From contig JAJYDR010000025.1 in NCBI GenBank assembly GCA_021777285.1, positions 1 through 20,610 on the forward strand: a DNA stretch of 20,610 nt, given 5' to 3'. The position numbers were made by a program, and so were the translations under genes. Of the stretch, positions 1-7,387 are shown piece after piece (positions within the stretch are counted from its first letter, which is position 1; each line of letters begins with the position of its first letter). This DNA is from Actinomycetes bacterium. Lineage in GTDB: Bacteria > Actinomycetota > Acidimicrobiia > Acidimicrobiales > RAAP-2. The notes beneath the pieces are model-generated. The model was not told the origin of the DNA. It was given only the letters and a program-made list of their open reading frames with translations, and searched no databases.

Positions 1-626
1 GTCGATCCCAGTCTGGCGGTGACGATCCGAAGGGGGCAGTACTGGGCGCACGCGCGGGTGACCGCGACGAGCCCGGACGTGCTGAGTCGCCAGTCGAGTA
101 CCGGTGCGCCAAGGTCCACGCGCTTCCAGATACGTCCGCCGTCACTCGTGACCTCGACACCGGTGGCCGTCGAGACGTAGCCGATCGAGGTTGTCCCGAA
201 CTGCACGAGCGTGGGATTGCCTCCCCGAGAGTTCACGGGCGCAACGACTGTGACGGGCATGCGCGCCACGAGGTGCCAGTGCCGCGCGGCGTCTCTCGTG
301 ACGACCAAGTAACTCCGATTCTGCGCCACGTCGTTCGTCGTCGCAACGCCATAGCCGAACGACGCGGTCAGCATGTCCACCGCTCGTAACTGGGTGCCGG
401 GTCCGAGTGATACCTGCGTGACAAGGTCGCCCGGAGACGTCGCGCGATACGCCGAGTTGGCTCGATCGAACGAGGTGGATCGAGACGCGCGCAGCGCCAG
501 CATGGAGATGACCCCGGTGGTGAGGACGATCGCTGCGATCACCACCAGGAGTCCGACGCGGTGTCGTCGTGGCAGCGTCGGCGTCATCGTCGGCGCTCGC
601 GGGGCTTGGCGCAAGAGTCGACGCAT
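1..626 (-). CDS. Membrane-anchored BNR/Asp-box repeat protein (partial, C-terminus outside window)
   Basis: The minus strand is open from an ATG at 626 to the left edge, about 208 codons, so the C-terminus is missing. The N-terminus is basic (MRRLLRQAPRAP) and is followed by a hydrophobic segment at about residues 24-45, giving one membrane anchor or uncleaved signal. The remainder is beta-rich and contains an Asp-box-like motif, TSDGGRIWKRV, preceded by a degenerate copy, TRDAARHWHLV. This is the pattern of sialidase/BNR or Ycf48-type beta-propellers, so an exported propeller protein is likely. Its ligand or enzymatic role cannot be told. The frame stays open upstream to a GTG near 711, so the start is uncertain; neither candidate has a strong ribosome binding site. 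The fold is inferred from the Asp-box only. Confidence 0.6.
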   Translation of the reverse strand, partial: MRRLLRQAPRAPTMTPTLPRRHRVGLLVVIAAIVLTTGVISMLALRASRSTSFDRANSAYRATSPGDLVTQVSLGPGTQLRAVDMLTASFGYGVATTNDVAQNRSYLVVTRDAARHWHLVARMPVTVVAPVNSRGGNPTLVQFGTTSIGYVSTATGVEVTSDGGRIWKRVDLGAPVLDWRLSTSGLVAVTRACAQYCPLRIVTARLGS

Positions 627-970
627 CGCCACCAACCAGATCGATCTAAGGACAACGATTCCTGTGGTGTCGTTACTCGGCCCATGGTGACGATGGTGGT
701 CGACTCGAGCCACGAAAGCAACAGCGACCTATCTAGATCTGCCCTGGATCGACGAGAGGCTCAGATGATGGGCCAAGTGACGACGCGGCGATCGAGCGGT
801 CGTGGTGAGAACTGAGTGTGACTCGAAGCACGAAGGCGGGCAATCTGCGATGTGACCGGTGGCGCCAGCACCGCGCCGACGTGGTCTCTTCGTGACACCG
901 ATCATTCGCCAAGAACGCCGGTCGAGACGCCACCCCGCGTCCACCCCGAGTGGCCTTCTAGACTCGCGCC
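627..970. other. Intergenic stretch between divergent genes
   Basis: This holds the 5' regions of the minus-strand BNR-repeat gene and the plus-strand DUF4287 gene. I see no convincing gene. Short open frames on both strands have arginine-rich, low-complexity translations typical of chance frames in GC-rich DNA. A possible -10 hexamer for the rightward gene is listed separately. The part near 627-711 could be an N-terminal extension of the leftward gene. Confidence 0.5.
959..964 (+). promoter_or_regulatory. Possible -10 element of a leaderless transcript
   Basis: TAGACT ends six bases before the GTG at 971, and no Shine-Dalgarno-like sequence precedes that codon. This spacing would place the transcript start on or next to the start codon, a common arrangement in actinobacteria. 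No clear -35 hexamer is visible. Confidence 0.4.
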
Positions 971-1534
971 GTGAGCACCACCTCGGGAGATCGAACCGCC
1001 CAGTTTCCGCTGATCGAGCGGCGTTACGGACACCCCGTCTCGTTCTGGCTGAAGCGTCTGGGCGAGCTCGACGACACGCGCTACGCGGCCCAGATGGCCT
1101 ATCTCCAGGAGGAGCACGGCTTCACACGGGCCCACGCGAACACCGTTGTCATGTACGCGCGGGGCTCTTCGAGCACCAAGCGCTTCGCCGACCCCGAGGC
1201 CTACTTCGCCGCCATCACGCCGACCCAGGCCACGACCGCTCGGGCCATCTTCGCGGCGATCCAGAAGCGGTTCAAAGACCTGGATCTCGTGATCGCGTGG
1301 AACCATCCGATGCTGCGCCGGGGAACGAAGTACGTGTTCGGACTCGCGGCGGCCTCTGAGCACATACTCCTCATGCCCTGGGGCGAGGGCGCACTCGAGG
1401 TCGCGCCCGAGCGCCTCGAGGGCCTCACGGTGAAGAAGAAGACGGTCCAGGTCCCCTCGGACTGGAAGGTCGACGCGACGCTTGTCACCGCGATGGTGGC
1501 CGAGCGCCTGCGCCAGATCGACGCGGGCGGGTAG
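971..1534 (+). CDS. DUF4287 and DUF1801-like domain protein
   Basis: This 187-residue soluble protein starts with GTG. Residues about 12-65 (HPVSFWLKRLGEL, then AYLQEEHGFTRAHANTVV) match the DUF4287 helical domain. Residues about 80-182, with a WNHPMLRRGTKYVFGLA core and a lysine-rich stretch near 154-157, resemble the DUF1801/DUF5655 (YdhG-like) fold. Such two-domain proteins are widespread in actinobacteria and their biochemical role is not established; an iron-chaperone or frataxin-like role has been suggested only for distant relatives. It stands alone between divergent and convergent neighbours. The family call is from recognised sequence pattern; function remains unknown. Confidence 0.8.
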   Translation: MSTTSGDRTAQFPLIERRYGHPVSFWLKRLGELDDTRYAAQMAYLQEEHGFTRAHANTVVMYARGSSSTKRFADPEAYFAAITPTQATTARAIFAAIQKRFKDLDLVIAWNHPMLRRGTKYVFGLAAASEHILLMPWGEGALEVAPERLEGLTVKKKTVQVPSDWKVDATLVTAMVAERLRQIDAGG

Positions 1535-1552
1535 ACGCACGTAGAGCTCGCT

Positions 1553-2740
1553 CTAAAGAGACTCGGTGTTCAGTTCCTCTAGGAAGACGCCCAGGCGCCG
1601 CAGTCCTTCGGCGATCTCGTCACTCGAAGAAGCGTAGGAGAGTCGCACGTGACTGTCGGCGGTCGCCACCCCGAAGTCGCGGCCGGGGGTGAGAGAGACG
1701 TGCGCCTCCTCGAGGGCGCGTTCACAGAACGTCCACGAGTCCAGCTCCGTGCCCGAGACGTCGAAGTAGGCGTAGAAGGCACCGTCCGGGGGCACGGTCA
1801 CGGGTAGGCCGAGGCGATCGAGGCCTTCGAGCACGAGCGCCCGCCGTGCGAGCAGTTCGCGGCGGCGCTCCTCGCACAGGGCGAGCGAGTCAGGACTGAA
1901 CGCTGCGAGCGCGGCGATCTGGGCCGGTGCGGAGGCGCAGAGGAAGTAGTTCATCGCCAAGCGCTCCACCGGCCCGACGAGGCTCTCGGGCAGGATCGCC
2001 CAGCCCAGGCGCCAGCCGGTCATGCCGAAGTACTTGGAGAAGCTATTGATCACGATCGCGTCGGAATCGGTCTCCAGCACGCTGCGCGGCGGCGCGCCGT
2101 CGGCGGATGGGTCGGAGAGGTAGAGGTAGATTTCGTCCACGATGCGCCACGCCTCGTGTCGGCGTGCGCGTTCGCACATTGCCGCGAGTTCGTCGAAGGG
2201 CACCGAGGTGCCGGTGGGGTTCGAGGGAGTTGCGATCATGACGGCTGTCGTCCTCTCGGACCACGCGGCGGCGAGCGCGGCGTCGTCGAGCTGGAAGTGC
2301 GACTCCTTCGAGGTCGCCACGCTAACGACGTGTCCCCCGAAGGTCTCGACGAGTTGGCGGTTGCACGGGTACGAGGGGTCCGCCATGATCACCTCGTCGC
2401 CGCTCTCCACCGTCGCGGCCAGGACGAGGAGCAGGGCCGAGGACGCCCCCGAGGTGACGACGATCCGGGCGGGGTCGACCGTCACGCCGTGGCGATCGTG
2501 ATAGAAGTTCGCGATTCTTTCGCGCAGTGCGGTCGCTCCCTTCGCCGGGGTGTAGGGCAGCGGTCGCCCGTCCATGGCCGCCGCCATCGCCTCGCGCACC
2601 GCCGGTGGCGCGCCGAAATCGGGTTCGCCGACGCTGAGGATGACGACGTGGTGTCCCTCATGTATCAGGTCGAGGGCTCGGCGCGTGATGTCCATCGCGT
2701 AGAAGGGTTCGACCTTCTCGGCCCGTTCGGTGATCTTCAT
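1553..2740 (-). CDS. PLP-dependent class I/II aminotransferase
   Basis: This 395-residue cytosolic enzyme has the complete fold-type I aspartate aminotransferase signature. NPTG lies at residues 174-177, VDEIY at 201-205 holds the aspartate that contacts the PLP pyridine nitrogen, and SFSKYFGMTGWRLGW carries the Schiff-base lysine K236. An arginine near the C-terminus (HVRLSYA) is placed to bind the substrate carboxylate. The length is normal for the family. It would transfer an amino group between an amino acid and a 2-oxoacid. The Ig-gamma/AspC-like sequence does not fix the substrate, so aspartate, alanine or aromatic specificity are all possible. The ATG at 2740 has an AGGTGGAG ribosome binding site a few bases upstream. 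It lies downstream of the S66 peptidase on the same strand, but a 129-base gap makes a shared operon uncertain. Confidence 0.92.
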   Translation of the reverse strand: MKITERAEKVEPFYAMDITRRALDLIHEGHHVVILSVGEPDFGAPPAVREAMAAAMDGRPLPYTPAKGATALRERIANFYHDRHGVTVDPARIVVTSGASSALLLVLAATVESGDEVIMADPSYPCNRQLVETFGGHVVSVATSKESHFQLDDAALAAAWSERTTAVMIATPSNPTGTSVPFDELAAMCERARRHEAWRIVDEIYLYLSDPSADGAPPRSVLETDSDAIVINSFSKYFGMTGWRLGWAILPESLVGPVERLAMNYFLCASAPAQIAALAAFSPDSLALCEERRRELLARRALVLEGLDRLGLPVTVPPDGAFYAYFDVSGTELDSWTFCERALEEAHVSLTPGRDFGVATADSHVRLSYASSSDEIAEGLRRLGVFLEELNTESL

Positions 2741-2786
2741 GACTCCACCTCGTTCTCTTCGCCTAACGACCTGCGACTATCGCTCC

Positions 2787-2826
2787 AGTCTCACCGAAAC
2801 CCGACCCGACTCGTCAAGGTGAGACT
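2787..2826. repeat. 9-bp inverted repeat upstream of the aminotransferase
   Basis: AGTCTCACC at 2787-2795 is followed, after a 22-base spacer, by its exact reverse complement GGTGAGACT at 2818-2826. It sits between the end of the S66 peptidase gene and the start of the aminotransferase gene, both leftward. It could be an operator or an RNA stem. There is no T-run, so a classical terminator is unlikely. Confidence 0.4.
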
Positions 2827-2869
2827 CCATTAGCGAATCCGGCGGACGTCAGTGGCGTCGCCTCGACGA

Positions 2870-3952
2870 TCAGTACGCCACCGTGATACGCCGGGCCGGC
2901 CCGTCGATCGTCATCAGACCGCCGTAGGGCAGGACCCACTGCGGATCGGTGTGGCCGAAGTCGGGCCCGTAGACGAAGAGCGCGGTGGGGTTGTAGGTGT
3001 CGAGGACTCGTAGCACCGCTTCCTCCTGTTCGGCGCGAAATCGCGCGCGCTCGCTCTCGGCAAGCGGCGCGTGCTCGTGCCACGCCTTGGCTTTGGCGAA
3101 CACGACGGCGGAGAACTGGCCGAGGAGTCCTCGCTCGCCCGCGTCGCGCAGCATGCGAGACACGGCGTCGGCTGAGGGCATCTCCTCGGAGGTCTCCACC
3201 ATCAGCACGCAGCCGGCGTAGCTCGCGTTGGGCAGGATCCAGCGGTTGGCGGCCAAGTTCATGTGCAGGATCTCGAGGTTGCCGCCCCAGGTGGTCCCCG
3301 TGACAACTCGATCGGCGCGGTGCCAGTGCCAGCCGTCGTCGGTGGATGTTGGCAAAGGTTTCGCAAGGGTGGAGAGATCACCCCAGTCGGGCTGGAGGTC
3401 GGTGAACTCGTGAAGGGGACGCAGCTCGACGACGTCGTGGTCGAAGAGGGCGTGCCGGAGCGAGTCGAGATGAACCGGATGGACGCCGCCGGGCCGAGCC
3501 AGGTGGACCAGCGTGGAGCCCCCGTGGTAGCCGACGATGCCGATGCGCCAGAGGTAGTTGAGCAGGTTGGTGTTGTCGGAGTATCCGAAGAAGGCCTTGG
3601 GGTTGGCGGCGATCACGTCAGCGTCGAGGTGGGGCAGCACCGTGATCTGGTCCGATCCGCCGATGACCGCCATCAGGGCCTTCACCCCGGGATCGGCGAA
3701 GGCGGCGTTGATGTCGCGCGCCCGCTCGATGGCGCTCGCACCGACCCGTCGCGTCGTCGGCAACTCGACGGGAACGAGTCCCAACTCTTCGCGCAGCACG
3801 CGGAGCCCCACTTCGTGAACCTCGGGGAATGCGCCGGCGCCGGCCCACGAGGGCGAGACGATCGCGACGTGATCGCCCGCTGCGAGCTTGGGGGGCGTGC
3901 GCAGGGGGCCTCGGAGGGGCGAGTGCTCATTAAAAGAGGCACCAGAGGACAT
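2870..3952 (-). CDS. Peptidase S66 family (LD-carboxypeptidase / MccF-like)
   Basis: From the ATG at 3952 the protein has 360 residues, normal for family S66. This family contains LdcA, which cuts the L,D bond in murein tetrapeptides, and MccF, which hydrolyses microcin C-like compounds. The N-terminus GDHVAIVSPS is the typical first strand. The serine nucleophile lies in GYSDNTNLLNYLW (S125). The other triad residues are probably E227 in WGGNLEIL and H334 in DFGHTDPQW. No signal peptide is seen, so it acts in the cytoplasm. The larger insert around residues 150-215 and the WGGNLEIL motif look more MccF-like than LdcA-like, but substrate is unresolved. The frame continues upstream to an ATG at 4015 and a GTG at 4018, adding about 21-22 low-quality residues; neither start has a clear ribosome binding site. 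It is the last gene before the tRNA scar. Confidence 0.87.
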   Translation of the reverse strand: MSSGASFNEHSPLRGPLRTPPKLAAGDHVAIVSPSWAGAGAFPEVHEVGLRVLREELGLVPVELPTTRRVGASAIERARDINAAFADPGVKALMAVIGGSDQITVLPHLDADVIAANPKAFFGYSDNTNLLNYLWRIGIVGYHGGSTLVHLARPGGVHPVHLDSLRHALFDHDVVELRPLHEFTDLQPDWGDLSTLAKPLPTSTDDGWHWHRADRVVTGTTWGGNLEILHMNLAANRWILPNASYAGCVLMVETSEEMPSADAVSRMLRDAGERGLLGQFSAVVFAKAKAWHEHAPLAESERARFRAEQEEAVLRVLDTYNPTALFVYGPDFGHTDPQWVLPYGGLMTIDGPARRITVAY

Positions 3953-4121
3953 CCGCTGAACCGTACCGGAACCTAGGACCAGACGCCGCTCGGCTGGTGG
4001 GCACCGGTTGGGCATCACGCGGGCGATTCGCCCTCGATGGGACGCACAACGAAAGACGTTTGAAGGTGTTAGCCCAGGCTAGAAAATACGTTCAATCAGG
4101 AGATACAGGTGACTCGCCGAA

Positions 4122-4174
4122 GCACCCCCAACGGGATTCGAACCCGTGCCGCCACCTTGAAAGGGTGGCATCCT
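4122..4174 (-). pseudogene. 3' fragment of tRNA-Glu (UUC): probable attachment-site remnant
   Basis: Read on the minus strand, this has a five-pair anticodon stem CCACC/GGTGG around the loop CTTTCAA (anticodon TTC, Glu), a four-base variable loop, a perfect T arm ACGGG-TTCGAAT-CCCGT and the 3' acceptor strand TGGGGGT plus discriminator G. The 5' acceptor strand (expected ACCCCCA) and the D arm are absent: sequence resembling tRNA-Glu stops near 4174. The gene is therefore only the 3' half. Integrases that target tRNA genes leave exactly this scar at one end of the inserted element while rebuilding a complete tRNA at the other end. Orientation places the old chromosome on the left and the inserted DNA on the right. 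Confidence 0.8.
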
Positions 4175-4733
4175 CGTATAGTTCTACGGAACGTCTTTCC
4201 TGGTAAACGTCAGAATTTGGGAAGTAGAGGAGCATAGGGCATCTCGGCCGGGCATCAGATGGGCATTAGAACTCGGGCGACGAAGGCCTGCAGTCATTAT
4301 CCGTGTGCTCCCATCGTGTTGGGAGTGCGGCGGATGAGAACCTACCTGGATTGCAGTCCAGTTTATGCGATCGTTGTAATGCATGGCGACACCGCAAGCG
4401 AATTAGTACGCTGCAAGCAGAATTGTCGCAAGGGTCGCTGATTGTCTCATCGACTACGCAAGTTGCGACGGTGAAGTGGGAACCTTCGAGTCATTGGGAC
4501 TCGTTGGAAGGCTTGAATTAGCAGTCGACGCACTCCAGTTTGCCAACGGACCCCATGATTAGGAACGAACCATATTGGGCGTCGGCTAACTTCGGGCTAG
4601 AGATATCAGTTTGGGAGGCGACGCGAGCCACCGGGTTCTACGTTACAAAGTTCCTGATTATGAGATAGAACCAGGGCGAGTGGTTTGGCGTTGCGCATGT
4701 CGGACATGCCTCGGGCAGGTTCGTCCCCGCCCT
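4175..4733. other. Low-GC gene-free stretch next to the tRNA scar
   Basis: These roughly 560 bases have visibly lower GC than the region to the left. Short open frames exist on both strands, but none has a recognisable domain, a sensible ribosome binding site or plausible composition. I looked for an integrase or excisionase remnant, which would be expected beside an attachment site, and found none. A 15-bp palindrome lies at 4695-4709. Confidence 0.5.
4695..4709. repeat. 15-bp palindrome downstream of the permease gene
   Basis: GCATGTC and GACATGC flank a single central G, a perfect 7-bp inverted repeat. With a one-base centre it is better suited to protein binding than to an RNA hairpin. 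It lies 25 bases beyond the stop of the leftward permease gene. Confidence 0.3.
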
Positions 4734-6245
4734 CTAACTCTGTTCGCTGCTTGTTGGTGCCACGGCGTAACGTTCGGGATCCGCATCGAAGCGTTCGGCG
4801 CAGCCAACATTACAGAACCATATGTCGCGACCCTTGTATTCGCGGTGGGCCGCCGCGGTGGCGGGGTCTACGGTCATGCCGCAGACGGGATCAATTGCCG
4901 GGTGCTGCTCGTGGGTCATCTCAGGCATTGGTGTGTCGCTCCTTGTTCGTCGAGAGGTGAATCGATCGGGTGCTGCTTCGAATATCTCTCGACAGTGATC
5001 GGAGCAGAAATAGTAGGTGTGGCCGTCATGACGCGAGTTCGCTGGCGCATCGTGAATCCTCACCTGCATCCCGCAGACGGGATCGACGGAATAGCCCACG
5101 CCACCACCAAAGCGGTGGCGATGCCGCGCGAGCCACCACACTCCGAGGGCGATCATGATGAAGATGAAGTTGAGGTACGTCGTGTAGTTCCACTCGAAGT
5201 GGGCCGCCGTCACATTGACGGCCCGACTCGCTGGCACGGCGCCGAACAGTCTGAAGAGCCCCTCTGTGGCGAGGCCCGCGATCGCCATGATGAGGTAGAA
5301 GAGGCCCACCATGCGAAAGGTGAGAGCCGTCCCGTAGAGCTTGCGATAGATCAAGATCAGCGGCATCGCGATGAGGTCTGCGAAGATGAACGCGACGACG
5401 CCGCCGAAGGAGATGCCGCCCGCCCACAGCGCGGCCGCGAGCGGCACGTTGCCGATCGAGCAGACCCAACTCACCACCGCGATGAGGGGACCGACGAAGG
5501 CGTTCTCCAGGCTGGTCCAGAATCCGTGTCCGTGGATGAACAGGTCGTTCCACAAGTGGGCGGGTACGAGCGTGGCGAGCAGTCCCGCCACCGCGTAGCC
5601 GATCACGAGTTCCTTTCGTAGCATCGTGGCGTCGGCCACCGCGTAATTCGACGCGTCGGACCAGGCGGCGAGGGACGACAGCTTGGCCCTGAGCGGCTGA
5701 ATCTCCAGCTCGTTTTGACGTTCGACCGTCACGCCCGTCATTGCCTGGTGATTGTGTCCCGTGTGGTCCTCGCCGCGGACGCGAGCTAGGGCGCGCTCTA
5801 GCGCGGGACCTGCCAGGACTAATCCGCCCGACAGGGCCAGCAGAGCGATCATGATCGGTCCACCAATGAACTCGGCGAGCGCGAACTGCCAGCCCAGGAG
5901 TATCAAGATCACGATGCCGAGTTCGACCACGAGGTTGGTGGAGGCGAACATGAAGACCATCGCTGACGTGAAGTCGGCCCCTTTGGCGAAGAGGGACTTC
6001 GCCATGGCCGACGCCGCGTAGGAGCAGCTCGAGGACACCATTCCGTACCAGGATGCCCGGGTGACCGCGGCCGGACCGTGGTTTCCGAGCTTGGCGCGCA
6101 TCTGATCCTTGGAGACGAACGCCTGAACGAGTCCGGACAGCGTGAAGCCCAGGACGAGTGCCCACAGGGTTTCCCAGAACATGAAGAAGCCCTCGCGAAG
6201 ACCGCGAGCCACGTCGAGTAACAAAGACGCGATCGTCGCGAACAT
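4734..6245 (-). CDS. ArsP/UPF0718-type permease with two C-terminal YHS domains
   Basis: This 503-residue protein has a large membrane part with about eight to ten hydrophobic helices between residues 1 and 375. SSSCSYAA (C74) and VCSIGNVPLAAALW (C262) match the paired cysteine-bearing half-motifs of the ArsP_1/UPF0718 (YraQ-like) permeases, some of which export organoarsenicals. A soluble tail carries two YHS domains: DPVCGM at 388-393 with FCSDHC at 413-418, and DPVCGM at 452-457 with FCNVGC at 477-482. YHS domains bind soft metals through these cysteines and often sit on copper ATPases. A His-rich loop (HTGHNHQ, about 161-167) lies between the helical halves. It begins two bases after the CsoR stop codon, so translation is probably coupled. 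Metal export controlled by CsoR is the likely role; the substrate, copper or arsenic/other, is not settled. Confidence 0.85.
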   Translation of the reverse strand: MFATIASLLLDVARGLREGFFMFWETLWALVLGFTLSGLVQAFVSKDQMRAKLGNHGPAAVTRASWYGMVSSSCSYAASAMAKSLFAKGADFTSAMVFMFASTNLVVELGIVILILLGWQFALAEFIGGPIMIALLALSGGLVLAGPALERALARVRGEDHTGHNHQAMTGVTVERQNELEIQPLRAKLSSLAAWSDASNYAVADATMLRKELVIGYAVAGLLATLVPAHLWNDLFIHGHGFWTSLENAFVGPLIAVVSWVCSIGNVPLAAALWAGGISFGGVVAFIFADLIAMPLILIYRKLYGTALTFRMVGLFYLIMAIAGLATEGLFRLFGAVPASRAVNVTAAHFEWNYTTYLNFIFIMIALGVWWLARHRHRFGGGVGYSVDPVCGMQVRIHDAPANSRHDGHTYYFCSDHCREIFEAAPDRFTSRRTRSDTPMPEMTHEQHPAIDPVCGMTVDPATAAAHREYKGRDIWFCNVGCAERFDADPERYAVAPTSSEQS

Positions 6246-6247
6246 CG

Positions 6248-6535
6248 TTAGGACCGGACCAGTTTCGCGATGGCGTCAGAGGCCTCTTGGAGCTTCGTCT
6301 CCTTATCGCTGCCGCCCGCCTTCACGGCGTTCACCACGCAGTGACGCATGTGCTCGTCCAGCAGGTGCAGGGCCACGCTCTGCAGGGCCCTCGTCACCGC
6401 GGAGATCTGCTGAAGCACATCGATGCAGTAGCGATCGTCCTCGACCATCTTGTGAATGCCCCGCGCCTGGCCCTCGATCCGCTTGAGGCGGGTCAGTATC
6501 GCGGTCTTATCGTCGGTGTATCCCGGCTTCGTCAT
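6248..6535 (-). CDS. csoR: CsoR-family Cu(I)-sensing repressor, first copy
   Basis: This 95-residue all-helical protein is a DUF156/CsoR regulator. RLKRIEGQARGIHKMVEDDRYC is the family signature around C37, and EHMRHC supplies H62 and C66. Together these give the C-H-C Cu(I) ligand set that separates CsoR from nickel (RcnR) and persulfide (CstR) relatives. CsoR tetramers repress copper genes and leave the DNA when Cu(I) binds. The ATG at 6535 has a GAGGG ribosome binding site. It lies between the cupredoxin gene (37-base gap) and the permease gene (2-base gap), so it likely controls its own operon. I found no TACCCC-type CsoR box in the promoter of this operon, so another operator form or regulator may apply there. 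A second CsoR lies at 13590-13943. Confidence 0.92.
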   Translation of the reverse strand: MTKPGYTDDKTAILTRLKRIEGQARGIHKMVEDDRYCIDVLQQISAVTRALQSVALHLLDEHMRHCVVNAVKAGGSDKETKLQEASDAIAKLVRS

Positions 6536-6572
6536 TGGTCCCTCACTAAATTGTTGGTGAACTGTTAGTCGA

Positions 6573-7121
6573 TCATGTCACGGTGAACGCTGCGAACATT
6601 CCGTTGGCGTAGTGCCACGGCTCGTCGCACAGCAGTTCGTAGTGGCCCGCGGCGAGCTTTACGGTCACCCAGCTCGTGGTGCCCGGCGAGATGCCCTGTC
6701 CCGCCCCGGCGCCGCAGGAGGTCGACGCTTCTCCGAGACTGCTCGACTCATCGATCTTGCCGTCAACTCCGCTCGCTCGGGTGCCCACACCGTCGGCCGG
6801 CGCGGGCAGCACCAGGAACTCGTGGTTCATCGCGCCAAAGTTGGTCGCGACGAACGTGATCGTCCCGCCAGCCACGACGTTCGGCGACGCGACAAGGGAG
6901 ACCATCATCAAATTGTTCCCACCCATCATCACGCCGCCACGATCACTGAGAGTGACGTTGACGACCTGGCCCGCGGGGTGGCGCGGACCGCAGCTCGCGA
7001 GGACGTCGCGTTGGCCAGGGCCATAGCCGCCGCGCGCGACAGCGACGATCGTCAACGCGCCGACGAGTACGAGGCCCGCCGCACCGACCGCGGTCACGAG
7101 TCGCGCGCGACTCGAGTTCAC
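6573..7121 (-). CDS. Membrane-anchored cupredoxin with a complete type 1 copper site
   Basis: This 182-residue protein begins with a basic segment and one hydrophobic helix at about residues 8-29, so it is exported and probably tethered outside. The remainder is a cupredoxin: NHEFLVLP gives H100, and CDEPWHYANGM gives C165, H170 and M175 with C-x4-H-x4-M spacing. That is a full His-Cys-His-Met type 1 site. Glycine- and methionine-rich sequence (residues 63-73) could bind further copper. The ligand spacing resembles sulfocyanin-like proteins, which carry electrons in acidophiles, but a copper-buffering role fits this context equally well. The GTG at 7121 overlaps the stop of the SHOCT gene (GTGA) and has an AAGGAG site. 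CsoR follows, so copper control is likely. Confidence 0.85.
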   Translation of the reverse strand: MNSSRARLVTAVGAAGLVLVGALTIVAVARGGYGPGQRDVLASCGPRHPAGQVVNVTLSDRGGVMMGGNNLMMVSLVASPNVVAGGTITFVATNFGAMNHEFLVLPAPADGVGTRASGVDGKIDESSSLGEASTSCGAGAGQGISPGTTSWVTVKLAAGHYELLCDEPWHYANGMFAAFTVT

Positions 7122-7372
7122 GACTTCTCCTTCAAGAGATTGAGGCGACGGGCGTAGTCCTCCTCTGTCAGCTCACCACGGGCGAAGCGCTCCTTGAGGA
7201 CTCCGATCGCTGCGGAGTCCAGGCTCGCGGCTCCGACGTGGGCGGTCCGTCCACGATCGTGTCCTAGGAGCGACGCGATGCCGACGACGAGGGCGCCGCC
7301 GAATACCACCATGCCGATGAACATCACGATCCACCAACCTCCACCCATCGCCTGATAGTGCCAGCCGTACAT
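7118..7372 (-). CDS. Small membrane protein with C-terminal SHOCT domain
   Basis: This is the first gene of the leftward copper operon. From the ATG at 7372 it encodes 84 residues: a Trp/Met/Gly-rich hydrophobic helix (about residues 10-35) and a C-terminal SHOCT motif, VLKERFARGELTEEDYARRL. SHOCT is a short helical pair found at protein C-termini, probably for oligomerisation or targeting. The 7372 start is preferred over an in-frame GTG at 7387 because TTGGAG lies five bases upstream of it. The stop overlaps the cupredoxin start. A similar small TM-SHOCT-like protein opens the second copper operon (13327-13593), which suggests a repeated role beside CsoR. Its molecular function is unknown. 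Confidence 0.8.
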   Translation of the reverse strand: MYGWHYQAMGGGWWIVMFIGMVVFGGALVVGIASLLGHDRGRTAHVGAASLDSAAIGVLKERFARGELTEEDYARRLNLLKEKS

Positions 7373-7387
7373 GAACGCTCCAATCAC

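Noticed and set aside
902..1540. 212-codon minus-strand frame
   Set aside because: Antisense to the DUF4287/DUF1801 gene and without a recognisable domain.
3263..3976. 237-codon plus-strand frame
   Set aside because: Antisense shadow of the S66 peptidase gene, which has a complete catalytic triad.
4021..4033. GGGCGA-T-TCGCCC palindrome near the S66 start
   Set aside because: Short GC-rich palindrome with a one-base centre, likely by chance in this composition; no repeated copy seen.
4122..4200. Intact tRNA gene
   Set aside because: The 5' acceptor strand and D arm could not be found upstream on the minus strand, nor as a split or intron-containing gene in the next 500 bases.
4611..5621. 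Long open frame on the plus strand (336 codons)
   Set aside because: It runs antisense to the permease gene, whose helices, ArsP motifs and YHS domains are clear; its own translation has no domain and is Arg/His/Glu-rich.
5026..6165. 379-codon minus-strand frame
   Set aside because: Same-strand shadow of the permease gene in another frame, extremely rich in Arg and His.
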